Assembly (NCBI GenBank): GCA_965226215.1
Contig: CBDDCH010000002.1
Location: 1,240,001-1,304,000, forward strand
DNA length: 64,000 bases
Reading direction: 5' to 3'
DNA from: G963668345 sp965226215
GTDB lineage: Bacteria; Acidobacteriota; Terriglobia; Bryobacterales; UBA6623
Position 1 is the stretch's first letter. Each line of letters starts with the position of its first letter. Positions 27,974 through 36,304 of the stretch are shown piece after piece. Both the position numbers and the translations under genes were made by a program. The notes beneath the pieces were generated by a model. That model made no database searches, had not been told where the DNA came from, and was given only the letters and a program-made list of their open reading frames with translations.

Positions 27974-28568
27974 GAGTCAGAATCGGGAAGGGGAAGGTGT
28001 GAAAAAAATGCTGGGGACATTGATGCATTGGCCCGTCATTCCATCGCTCAGGGAGCCAACGGCCGCAAGTCTCGCCGAAACGACCGCCGAGCCATGTGCT
28101 ACAGGACGCCGCTCGTGCTGAACGGCGAGCGTCAAGAGAACGCTTGGGCCTCTTGGCAAGGATCTCACTTCAAAAGCGCTCACGGTCAAGACACGGAATC
28201 GAGAGCGCCGATTATCGTATCCACATCGAACACGCAACCACCCCAAGTGCCTCCGCTGACCCGCTGCATGGCCGCTCAGAGCCGCGTGTCGTCGGGAAGT
28301 TGAGGATTTGCAGAGAGACCCTCCCGCAGCGGCGAAGACGTTGTTCATGGCGTTACCCCACCGAATTATAGATCGCTTGCTGTCATCAGGCCGAGCGCCG
28401 TTGAAGTGCGTCGGCCCGTGGTAGAAGTGAAGGTCGCGAAAAATCGGGTACAGCCAGCCAATTCGCTTCCGGCCAAGTGCTTTTTTTCTAGGCCATAATG
28501 GGGGCGAATGGGTGGCAGTCCCGGCAGTCCCCATTTTTCGCCCCTAAACGACTTTTGCCACGGCCGGG
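27974..28568. other. Non-coding region between sugar isomerase and metW
   Basis: About 595 bases. A minus-strand frame at 27977-28534 is open but its product has no recognisable domain and uneven composition, so I do not call it. A hairpin with arms GGGCGAATGGG and CCCCATTTTTCGCCC lies at about 28503-28547 and may end the metW transcript. Confidence 0.4.
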
Positions 28569-29195
28569 CTAGGCGCGGATGAGGTAAACGGCGACCTCAG
28601 CGCGCAGATTTCGTAAGAAGCGAACCGGACGGTCACCGCGGAGAAAGTATGACCGCTCGATCGAGAGACCCTCGCGGGCGAGCATCTCTTCGAAGTCCAG
28701 AATCGTAACGAAGTGAATGTTTGGGGAGTCGTACCATTCGTAAGGCAGGTGGCGCGTCTTGGGTGCATGGCCCGTTAGTAGAAGGGAAACCGGAACCGAC
28801 CAGCGACCGAAATTGGGAAAGGCAATGATAAGCCGCTTGCCCACTCTCACCATTTCGCGCAAGACGTCAAGCGGCCGGTGGGTTTCCTGCAGTGTCTGGC
28901 TAAGGATCACGTAGTCAAAACACTTGTCGGGGTAGTCCGCCAGTCCGTGGTCGATATCCCCTTGGAAAACCGAGAGACCGTGCGCCACGCACTTGCGGAC
29001 CTTGGCCGGCGAAATCTCAACACCGCGAGCCTCAACTTGCTTTCTCTCGGCCAGCCACGCCAGCAGATCGCCTTCGCCACAGCCGAGGTCCAGCACATTC
29101 GAACCGTTCGTCACCAACTCCCCGATGATCTTGTAATCACCACGTCCAAGAACTTCGGGGACAATAGCGCTAAGTTTGGCTTCGAGTGTGGCCAT
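28569..29195 (-). CDS. metW: Methionine biosynthesis protein MetW
   Basis: 208 aa SAM-dependent methyltransferase-fold protein. Motifs: NGSNVLDLGCGEGDLLAWLA (SAM-binding motif I), GVEISPAKVRKCVAHGLSVF, FDYVILSQTLQETHRPLDVL and FPNFGRWSVPVSLLLTGHAP, all typical of MetW. It works with MetX in homoserine acylation. Its gene lies downstream of metX on the same strand but is separated from it by a 183-bp MITE-like element. The stop codon is within a CTAG. Confidence 0.94.
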   Translation of the reverse strand: MATLEAKLSAIVPEVLGRGDYKIIGELVTNGSNVLDLGCGEGDLLAWLAERKQVEARGVEISPAKVRKCVAHGLSVFQGDIDHGLADYPDKCFDYVILSQTLQETHRPLDVLREMVRVGKRLIIAFPNFGRWSVPVSLLLTGHAPKTRHLPYEWYDSPNIHFVTILDFEEMLAREGLSIERSYFLRGDRPVRFLRNLRAEVAVYLIRA

Positions 29196-29349
29196 TGTGC
29201 ACCAATCATTATAGTGGCGTCGCCGAGAGCGTAACAGAATCCCCTGACCAAGCAGTTTCTATGAGGAGCGTCTTCAGTCAGCTCTCGGGCGCAGCGTGCC
29301 TGCGGGACGATCAGACGGCGGACCACCGGCCGATTGATTCTTATCGCGC

Positions 29350-29532
29350 CTAGCCCGCATTTCTCACCACCTGGCGTCCGAAGTGCGTTATAAGCCCGCC
29401 ATTACTTCGTTGCGCTTGCTCACCGTGCTCACCGTACTGTTCAAGTACACTCCGCGCGCTAAGCTGCACGCGCCTCGTCCTGACGGCCTTCTCACGCACT
29501 TCGCCTCGCCACATGGTGAGAAAAGCGCCTAG
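29350..29532. repeat. MITE-like element, copy B (183 bp) between metX and metW
   Basis: Inverted ends of about 45 bp: left CTAGCCCGCATTTCTCACCA onward (29350 to about 29394) and right (about 29487-29532), both containing TTTCTCACCA, TGGCG and CGAAGTGCGT. The outer CTAG at 29529-29532 supplies the TAG stop of metX. No coding capacity. Confidence 0.82.
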
Positions 29533-30668
29533 GTGCCCGCGGAAGCACGAGGACGAACAGCGCTCTCGACCTTCCTAAAGGTGTTGTCGAGGAAACTCTT
29601 GACCAGCTCGGTCAGCTCTCCTACCTCAACCAGGAACGCGTCATGGCCGTGGTTGGAGGGAAGCTCGACGTAGGTGACATCGAAGTTGCGGCCGCGGAGC
29701 GCGCTGACGATCTCCTGGGACTGGTAGCTGGGGTAGAGCCAGTCGGAAGTGAAGCTCACGACGAGGAACCGAGCCGTTGTGCGCGCTAGAGCTTCGCTGA
29801 AGGATCCGTGACCCGCACTGAGATCGATGGAGTCCATGGCCCGCGTAATAGACAAGTAAGAGTTGGCGTCGAAGCGGTTGACGAACTGACCGCCGCGGTA
29901 CCGCAAGTAACTTTCGACTTCAAACAGACCGGCGAATTCGTCGTTGGGGTCCTCGTCGGCGCGACGCCGGCGGCCAAACTTTTCGCGCATCGACTCATCG
30001 CTCATATACGTTATATGTCCAACCATGCGGGCGACCGCGAGCCCACGCGTGGGGGTAGGGCCCTCGTAGTAGTCCCCACCCGCGAAGTTAGGATCGGCCA
30101 TGATCGCGAGACGGCCGACCTCGTCGAAGGCGATCTGCTGGGCTGAGTGGTGGGTCGTTGTGGCAATGGGCATTGCTGACGCTACATAATCGGGGTAGTC
30201 GACAACCCATTGCAGCACCTGCATCCCACCCATCGAGCCGCCTGCCATCGAGAGCAGCCGCTCAATGCCAAGGTGATCGACCAACTGCTTCTGCAAACGG
30301 ACCGTGTCGGCGATCGTCACAAAAGGGAATCGCGAACCGTAAGGCTTACCGGTAGCCGGATTTATCGAGCTGGGACCGGTTGTCCCGCGACATCCGCCGA
30401 GCACGTTGGAGCAAATCACAAAATACTTGTCCGTGTCGAAAGCCTTGCCGGGCCCGATCATGTTGTCCCACCAACCGGGCTTGCCGTCTTCGTCAGAAAC
30501 ACCCGCGGCGTGAGCGTCTCCGGAGAAAGCGTGCGAGATAAGAACTGCGTTGCTGCGGCGCTCGTTGAGCTGACCGTAGGCCTCGTACGCTACGTCCACC
30601 GGCGAGAGAGTCTCTCCGCAGTCCAGCCTGAGAGAGTCGAAGCGAACGGTTTGTGTGCTGACGATCAT
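29529..30668 (-). CDS. metX: Homoserine O-acetyltransferase
   Basis: 379 aa alpha/beta-hydrolase fold. Acylates L-homoserine with an acyl-CoA, the first committed step to methionine. Motifs: SHAFSGDAHAAG, nucleophile Ser in MAGGSMGGMQVLQW, RFDANSYLSITRAMD, catalytic Asp in SFTSDWLYP and His in SNHGHDAFLVE. Followed on the same strand by metW after 333 bases. Whether it uses acetyl- or succinyl-CoA cannot be decided by name alone. The last codon coincides with the end of the inserted repeat, so the natural stop may have been replaced. Confidence 0.95.
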   Translation of the reverse strand: MIVSTQTVRFDSLRLDCGETLSPVDVAYEAYGQLNERRSNAVLISHAFSGDAHAAGVSDEDGKPGWWDNMIGPGKAFDTDKYFVICSNVLGGCRGTTGPSSINPATGKPYGSRFPFVTIADTVRLQKQLVDHLGIERLLSMAGGSMGGMQVLQWVVDYPDYVASAMPIATTTHHSAQQIAFDEVGRLAIMADPNFAGGDYYEGPTPTRGLAVARMVGHITYMSDESMREKFGRRRRADEDPNDEFAGLFEVESYLRYRGGQFVNRFDANSYLSITRAMDSIDLSAGHGSFSEALARTTARFLVVSFTSDWLYPSYQSQEIVSALRGRNFDVTYVELPSNHGHDAFLVEVGELTELVKSFLDNTFRKVESAVRPRASAGT

Positions 30669-30763
30669 CGATGCCGGCTAGCTGCCTGACCTTGCTTTAG
30701 CTTTAGGATACTGAAGCGGGCCCAAACTTCAAAACCGCCTACCGAACGTAGGCGAAGGAGACA

Positions 30764-30792
30764 AAAAAATGGCAGCCCTTTCGGACTGCCTC
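30764..30792 (-). terminator. Rho-independent terminator after the histone-like gene
   Basis: On the minus strand: GGCAGTCC, a GAAA loop, GGGCTGCC, then ATTTTTTT. The stem has one G-T wobble. It lies 120 bases beyond the stop of the lysine-rich gene. A second hairpin GCACCG...CGGTGC lies between at about 30819-30844. Confidence 0.8.
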
Positions 30793-30911
30793 TTCTTTCA
30801 CTCTAAATCAGCTCAAGCACCGGCATTCCCTAAGTCGGTGCCGGCGCGGAGAGCTAAGCGGCCTTGCCGGCACCCCTTAAGATTGCCTGGCTCGACCGCC
30901 TCGCTCAGCCA

Positions 30912-31136
30912 CTATTTTTTCTTGCCGCCGCCTTTTTTCTTGGCTGCCTTCTTCTTGGTGGCCTTCTTCTTGGTGGCCTTCTTCTTGGTGGCCTTCTTCT
31001 TGGTGGCCTTCTTCTTGGTGGCCTTCTTCTTGGCTGCCTTCTTTACTGTCTTCTTGGCGACCTTTTTCTTCGTAGCCTTCTTGGCGATCTTCTTCACTGA
31101 CTTCTTGACCGCCTTCTTGGCTTTCTTCTTCGCCAT
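30912..31136 (-). CDS. Lysine/alanine-rich histone H1-like protein
   Basis: 74 aa consisting almost wholly of Lys, Ala, Thr and Val in KKKAT-type pentads; pI extremely high. Such proteins resemble eukaryotic H1 tails, chlamydial Hc1/Hc2 and AlgP and are thought to bind DNA and help compact the nucleoid. A strong ribosome-binding site (GAGGTGA, 7 bases before ATG) and the downstream terminator show a real expressed gene. The pentads are encoded by a 15-bp tandem repeat, so length may vary between strains. Confidence 0.85.
   Translation of the reverse strand: MAKKKAKKAVKKSVKKIAKKATKKKVAKKTVKKAAKKKATKKKATKKKATKKKATKKKATKKKAAKKKGGGKKK
30946..31020. repeat. Five exact 15-bp tandem repeats inside the histone-like gene
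   Basis: Unit GCCTTCTTCTTGGTG repeated five times without change, with a variant unit at each side. It encodes KKKAT pentads on the minus strand. In-frame unit gain or loss would only change the protein length. Confidence 0.9.
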
Positions 31137-31821
31137 AGCGATTCACCTCATTGATTAGGGTTCCAACATCGCGGGCTCGGGAAACTGCCAGGTGATTTGA
31201 TAATCAACAGCCATCTCCTCCCGCTCGCCCACTACATTGATCATCATAAATCTTTTAACATGTCTGACGCAAAAGTCAAAACAGTTTTTTCGATTTTGTT
31301 TGCGCTTCGTAGCGACTACGAACGCGTACATGCGAGGGAGGAAAAGACTAAGTCGCTCCAAACCCCTGTCAGAAGGGCCTTCGGTGGACTCTCGCCGTTC
31401 TCGTACGCTTCACGTGCGAGTACGTTGGCGAAAAAACTTTTTTCGTCGCGAAGCATTTTTGGTACACGACACAGCTTGCGAAACACACGAACGCGCTATG
31501 TGAGTGAGTGTTGTGCGAACGAGGAAGAATCCCGATACGCAACATGATTTCTCTCGTCGAACGTCGATCGTCGAAGCTAACGAAGGACACGAGCGAACGA
31601 TGCAACAGGTTCCTGTTCCGTGTGCACCATCGACTGTTTTGAATCGATCGACCAACGTTTCGAGGCCTGTGAAAGTAGGGATCTCGAACGGATCCGTGTG
31701 TCCGTTCTGCCTTCGGTCGTCCGGATCAAACTAGGGGCAATGTATGAATCCCAACGTTTCACCTGCGGAGTACGCGTCGAGCCTTTGCACGAATCGCCTG
31801 ATCTGCGCTACCTTCGTCAGT
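31137..31821. other. Unusual CpG-rich non-coding stretch with many small hairpins
   Basis: 685 bases between divergent genes. Composition differs from the flanks: less GC overall, with dense CG dinucleotides and TCGA/CGAACG strings. Small perfect or near-perfect hairpins include TTCGTAG/CTACGAA (31306-31322), CTCGTACG/CGTGCGAG (31400-31420) and CGAAAAAA/TTTTTTCG (31429-31445). The short frames here have no domain similarity that I recognise. It must contain the promoters of both flanking genes and could encode a structured RNA. Confidence 0.45.
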
Positions 31822-33351
31822 ATGAGGCGCTTTGCGGTTCAGGGAATTTTCGTTCTCTTCGCGTGCGGGCTGGTTTTGCCGGCGGCGTTGCCGGCGCAGG
31901 ACCTCGCGGCGTTTGAAAAGGCCGTCACCGAATTCGATTTGGACAACGGCTTGCACTTCATCGTGCTGGAGCGGCGCCAGGCTCCCGTCATTTTCTTTCG
32001 CACCCTTGCTGACGTCGGCAGCGTCGACGACCCCGCGGGGCAAACGGGGATGGCTCACATGTTTGAGCACATGGCGTTCAAGGGGACGCCGACGATCGGA
32101 ACGAAAAACTACAAGCAGGAACGCCAGGCGCTCGCCGCGCTGGAGCGAACTTATCAGCAGCTACAGGCAGAGAAGGGAAAGGGTCCGCGCGCGGACAAGG
32201 ACCGCCTCGCAGAACTGGAGAAGGAATTTCAACAGAAGGTCGACGAAGCTGCCGAGCTGGCGAACAGCGACGAATACACGCGCTTGATCGAGGAGAACGG
32301 TGGAACTGGGCTCAACGCCGGCACCGCTTTGGATTACACGCTCTATGTCTACAGTTTGCCTTCGAACCGCGCGGAACTGTGGTTCTACCTCGAGTCGGAA
32401 CGCTTTTTGAACCCTGTTTTCCGCGACTTCTACAAAGAGCGAGATGTCGTGCGCGAAGAGCGACGGCAGAGCACCGAATCGAACCCTATCGGCAAGTTGC
32501 TCGAGGCTTTTCTTGCTACCGCCTATCAAGCGCACCCCTACGGGCGACCCGGCGTGGGGTGGGCAAGCGACATCGAAAGCCTGAGCGCCACGGAAGGACG
32601 GCGATTCTTTCACAGCTACTACGCGCCGAGCAACCTCACGATCGCGATTGCCGGCGACGTCGATCCTAACGAGATGCGGCGGCTGGCCGAAGCCTACTTT
32701 GGCCGCTTGCCACGGCGACCAGCCGGCCCATCGGTCCGAACCCTCGAGCCGCCGCAACAGGGCGAGCGCCGCATCGAAGTCGTATCCGAGGCCCAGCCCA
32801 CCATTGTGATCGGTTATGGGAAACCCTCCCGGCAACATCCCGATCGCGCCGTTTTCGACGTCATCTCGAGCGTCCTCAGCGGTGGGCGTACAAGCTGGCT
32901 GTACAAGGATCTGGTTCGCGACAAGCAAGTTGCCGTAGTGGCCGGAGGGTTCCCGAACTTCCCCGGCGACAAGTACGCTTCCTTGTTTGTATTTTTTGCC
33001 ATGCCGGCCGGCGGCCATACGGTGGAAGAGAACGAACAAGCGATGTATGAAGTCATCGACAGGATCCGCGCGGAGAAGGTGGACGCCGACACGCTGCAAA
33101 TGGTGAAGACGAAAGCGCGAGCGTCGTTAATCAGGGGGCTCAACAACAATGCCGGGCTGGCGGGCGCGCTGGCAGCCAACCATGTGGCCTACGGGGATTG
33201 GCGGCAGATGTTTCGCCGGCTCGACGAAATCAATCGCGTGACGGCTGACGATGTCCAGCGGGTGGCCGAAGAATATTTTCGTCGTGAGCATCGAACCGTC
33301 GCGTATTCCGTGAAACCGGCCGCGGATGAGGAGTCGAGCGGTGAAGAGTGA
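31822..33351 (+). CDS. M16 family zinc metallopeptidase (active subunit)
   Basis: 509 aa from ATG 31822, giving a signal peptide (FVLFACGLVLPAALPAQ); the frame is open from 31744. The inverted zinc motif HxxEH reads HMFEH in QTGMAHMFEHMAFKGT, with the downstream Glu in VREERRQ. A charged helical insertion (about residues 95-150) separates the HxxEH helix from LNAGTALDYTLYVYSLP. Secreted peptidase of the pitrilysin family, likely periplasmic. Followed after two bases by a second M16 gene that lacks the motif. Confidence 0.93.
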   Translation: MRRFAVQGIFVLFACGLVLPAALPAQDLAAFEKAVTEFDLDNGLHFIVLERRQAPVIFFRTLADVGSVDDPAGQTGMAHMFEHMAFKGTPTIGTKNYKQERQALAALERTYQQLQAEKGKGPRADKDRLAELEKEFQQKVDEAAELANSDEYTRLIEENGGTGLNAGTALDYTLYVYSLPSNRAELWFYLESERFLNPVFRDFYKERDVVREERRQSTESNPIGKLLEAFLATAYQAHPYGRPGVGWASDIESLSATEGRRFFHSYYAPSNLTIAIAGDVDPNEMRRLAEAYFGRLPRRPAGPSVRTLEPPQQGERRIEVVSEAQPTIVIGYGKPSRQHPDRAVFDVISSVLSGGRTSWLYKDLVRDKQVAVVAGGFPNFPGDKYASLFVFFAMPAGGHTVEENEQAMYEVIDRIRAEKVDADTLQMVKTKARASLIRGLNNNAGLAGALAANHVAYGDWRQMFRRLDEINRVTADDVQRVAEEYFRREHRTVAYSVKPAADEESSGEE

Positions 33352-33352
33352 A

Positions 33353-35527
33353 ATGAGAAGACACTCCAGGCGAACGACTCATTGGCTGGTTGTCATGGTG
33401 TTGTGCTGGACCGTTGCCTCGTCAAGCGGCTTGCCGGCGGCACGGCATCGCAAGAAGAAGATCAAGGCGGCTGCGTCGCCTGCCGAGGTCATGAAGCGTT
33501 TCCCGCCGATGAGGGAAATCGATATCCCGGAGGTAGTCTCGCACACACTTGCCAATGGGATGGAACTTTATCTTTTGGAAGACCACGCTCTGCCGATCGT
33601 CAGGGGCTTTGCCTCGGTTCGAACCGGAAATTTGTTTGATCCACCGAAAAAGATTGCCCTGGCGGGTATCACTGGGCAGGTTCTTCGTCTGGGCGGCACG
33701 GTTTCGCGGACTGGTCCCGAGATCGATGAAGAATTGGAAAGCATGGCTGCCTCGGTCGAAACCAGCATCGGCGAGACCAGCGGGAGCGTCAACTTTTGGA
33801 CGCTGAAGGAAAACATCGATCGCGTACTCGTGATCTACGCCGACGTGTTGATGAATCCCGCCTTCCGCCAGGACAAGATCGACCTCATCAAGCAGCAGGT
33901 GCGCAGCGGCATTGCACGGCGCAATGACAACCCGGGGGGGATCGCCACCCGTGAATTCACGAACCTAGTCTATGGCCGGCAGACCCCTTACGGATGGCAG
34001 CTGGAATACGAACACGTCGATCGTATCGAGAAAGCCGACCTGGAAGGTTTTTACCAGCGCTACTTTTTTCCGGCCAATATCAAACTTGCCGTCTATGGTG
34101 ATTTCTCGAGCGACGAGATGAAGGCCAAGGTCGAAAAGGCCTTCGAGAACTGGACGGTCGCGCAGCCGAGCGTTCCGCCGTTCCCCGAGGTCGAGCGAAA
34201 AGACGAGGGCGGCCTTTACTTGGCGGAGAAGCAGGATGTCAACCAAAGCAATATCCGGATCGGACACCTGGGCGGCCTGCGCAAGGACGAAGACTACCCG
34301 GCGTTGAGGGTGATGGCCGGCATTCTGGGCGGCGGTTTTCAGAGCCGGCTTTTCCAGCGCATCCGCAGCGACCTGGGCTTGGTCTATTCCGTGGGAGCGT
34401 CATGGGGTGCTAACTACGATCATCCCGGAATCTTTCGGGTCGGCATGGCCACCAAGTCGGAGTCCACCGTGCAGGCCATCGAGGAGGTGATGGGTGAGAT
34501 CGAGCGCATCCGTAACGAGCCGGTCACCGACGCCGAGCTACGAACCGCCAAAGAGTCCGTGCTGAACAGTTTTGTCTTCAACTTCGACACCAAGGGCAAG
34601 ACCCTGGGCCGCTTGATGCGCTACGTCTACTGGGGTTACCCCAAGGACTTTATTTTCCAATACAGAGACAAGCTGGCCGCGGTCACCAAAGAGGACGTTC
34701 AGCGAGTAGCCAAAGAATACTTGCACCCCAAGTCCATGAAGCTGGTCGTGGTCGGCAAGCCGTCGGATTTCGACCGGCCCCTGGAAGAGCTGGGCGAAGA
34801 GGTCCACAAGATTGACTTGACGATTCCGCGGCCCGAGCAAGAGCTGGCTCAGGCGGACGATTCCACGCTGGCCAAGGGAATCAAGATATTGCTGAAAGCC
34901 CAGGAAGCCGCCGGCGGGGCGGACAAACTGGCGGCCGTGAAAGACTTGACGAGGAAAGGGCAGCTGGTAGGGATGGGAGGAATGATGACGGCGGAGCAAA
35001 CGACGCACATTATCCTCCCCGACGTCCTTCGGCAGGAGATGCAACTGCCCTTTGGCGCCATGGTAATCTTTGCCGCGGGCGATAGCGGCTGGAGGAAGGG
35101 GCCGCGGGGTCAGGCGCCGCTGGGCGGTCCGCTCTTGAAGCAGGCCCAGGAAGAGCTCTTCCGCGTGCGCGAGTCGCTGCTTTTGAGCGACCGTGACCCC
35201 GAGCGCAAGATCAATTTCGTCGAATCCGGCGAGGTAGATGGGAAAGCCGCTGACGTGATCGAGATCTCAGCTCACGAGGGTTTTTCCGTCAAGCTATGGA
35301 TCGATTCGTCCTCGGGAGACATACTGAAGAGCGCGTACCAGGGAGCCGCGATGAGCGGTGCGCCGGCTGAGGTGGAGGAAATCTTCTCCGACTATCGCGA
35401 GGTGGACGGCATCCGCATTCCCTTCAAAACCAAGATCCTCCAAAACGGCAAAGACTTCGCGGAGTTGACAGTGAGTGAGGCCGCCTACAACAGCGGACTC
35501 GAGAAAGAGGTGCTCTCGCAGCCGTAG
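33353..35527 (+). CDS. M16 peptidase homologue without HxxEH, with C-terminal extra domain
   Basis: 724 aa from ATG 33353, directly after the partner gene (TGAAATG). Signal-anchor-like N-terminus (WLVVMVLCWTVASSSGLPA). The M16 fold is clear (LANGMELYLLEDHALPIVRG, RGDNPGG-like RNDNPGGIATREF, GGGFQSRLFQRIRSDLGLVY, containing the substrate-binding R/Y region), but the HxxEH position reads IALAGITGQVLRLGGT, so it is expected to be a non-catalytic partner. Residues from about 520 form an added domain (AGGADKLAAVKDLTRKGQLV) resembling outer-membrane lipoprotein-carrier-like domains found after M16 in related bacteria. The two proteins probably form one heterodimer. Confidence 0.9.
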   Translation: MRRHSRRTTHWLVVMVLCWTVASSSGLPAARHRKKKIKAAASPAEVMKRFPPMREIDIPEVVSHTLANGMELYLLEDHALPIVRGFASVRTGNLFDPPKKIALAGITGQVLRLGGTVSRTGPEIDEELESMAASVETSIGETSGSVNFWTLKENIDRVLVIYADVLMNPAFRQDKIDLIKQQVRSGIARRNDNPGGIATREFTNLVYGRQTPYGWQLEYEHVDRIEKADLEGFYQRYFFPANIKLAVYGDFSSDEMKAKVEKAFENWTVAQPSVPPFPEVERKDEGGLYLAEKQDVNQSNIRIGHLGGLRKDEDYPALRVMAGILGGGFQSRLFQRIRSDLGLVYSVGASWGANYDHPGIFRVGMATKSESTVQAIEEVMGEIERIRNEPVTDAELRTAKESVLNSFVFNFDTKGKTLGRLMRYVYWGYPKDFIFQYRDKLAAVTKEDVQRVAKEYLHPKSMKLVVVGKPSDFDRPLEELGEEVHKIDLTIPRPEQELAQADDSTLAKGIKILLKAQEAAGGADKLAAVKDLTRKGQLVGMGGMMTAEQTTHIILPDVLRQEMQLPFGAMVIFAAGDSGWRKGPRGQAPLGGPLLKQAQEELFRVRESLLLSDRDPERKINFVESGEVDGKAADVIEISAHEGFSVKLWIDSSSGDILKSAYQGAAMSGAPAEVEEIFSDYREVDGIRIPFKTKILQNGKDFAELTVSEAAYNSGLEKEVLSQP

Positions 35528-35636
35528 GGCTGCGTCATTGCCGTTGACCGCGGCGCCCGAGTTAGTGAGGAAGCCTCTACTCCGCGACCACGTCGTCTTT
35601 GACCGGGAGTAGAATGATTTGTTGAGAGTTGACCTG

Positions 35637-36035
35637 ATGTCGCTGGCAAGAGTTTTTATCATGGGGATGTTAGTGGCAGTGGCGTTCATCGCACAGCTGT
35701 TTTTCCCCACGCCCTCGGCGTCACACGAACCCCCAAAGGACCGCTCGACCACGATCGTGGGGCGCGTGGTTGACACCGCGTGCTATCTTACACACGGCGC
35801 CCAGGGCGAAAAGCACATCCAGTGCGCAACCGAGTGCGCCAAGGAAGGCATTCCCTTGGCCATCCTCGACGAGGATAGCAGCACGCTCTACCTGCCTCTG
35901 GCTTCCAAACATCACAAACACGCGAATGCCGAGTTGATGCCTTTCATCGAAAAGTCCGTCAAGGTGAAGGGCGTCGTGATGGAAAGGAACGGCATCAAAG
36001 CCGTTCTCATCGAGAAGATCGAAGCCGCGCCGTAG
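35637..36035 (+). CDS. Small exported protein with conserved cysteines
   Basis: 132 aa from ATG 35637 (TTG 35619 also open). Signal peptide MSLARVFIMGMLVAVAFIAQ. The mature part reads IVGRVVDTACYLTHGAQGEK, HIQCATECAKEGIPLAILDE, then an OB-like strand pattern ending KGVVMERNGIKAVLIEKIE. Three Cys and several His could bind a metal or form a disulphide. Such domains occur in exported proteins of unknown function in Acidobacteria and relatives. It may be independent of the M16 genes, 110 bases upstream. Confidence 0.72.
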   Translation: MSLARVFIMGMLVAVAFIAQLFFPTPSASHEPPKDRSTTIVGRVVDTACYLTHGAQGEKHIQCATECAKEGIPLAILDEDSSTLYLPLASKHHKHANAELMPFIEKSVKVKGVVMERNGIKAVLIEKIEAAP

Positions 36036-36108
36036 CGTTTCTGTCGCCCGCCCCTACGGAGAACGGCCGATCCGCGCCCACAGGTAAGCACCTGCTGAGA
36101 AACGCCGG

Positions 36109-36304
36109 ACAGCCCGGATTTCTCACGGCGAAACGGCAGGAGCAGACCGCTGCGCCTCGCCAGAGAGGTTTTTGCGGGGTTTGGTCGCGTGATCGAATGG
36201 GACGCAGCGTCAATGTCACGCATGGGCGGACACGGTGGTCTGCCCCTACAAGTAAAGTGCGTTCAACGCCGACCATCCAGACCCTCGCGAGAAAAGCGGG
36301 CTAG
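36109..36304. repeat. MITE-like element, copy D (about 196 bp)
   Basis: Left end AGCCCGGATTTCTCAC (36111-36126), right end GAGAAAAGCGGGCTAG (36289-36304). Near the right end it shares the palindrome GGGCGGACACGGTGGTCTGCCC (first 20 bases shown in copy C as GGGCCGACACGGTGG...) and the tail CGTTCAACGCCG with copy C. Its left end abuts an inverted terminus (TGAGAAACGCCGG at 36096-36108), again a head-to-head junction. The right end directly abuts the stop codon of the TolC-like gene. Confidence 0.72.

Noticed and set aside
27977..28534. Minus-strand open frame of 185 codons before metW
   Set aside because: No recognisable domain, odd composition, overlaps a hairpin and has no clear ribosome-binding site.
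30946..31020. Possible CRISPR-like or minisatellite array
   Set aside because: The 15-bp units are contiguous with no spacers and encode KKKAT pentads in a gene with a ribosome-binding site and terminator.
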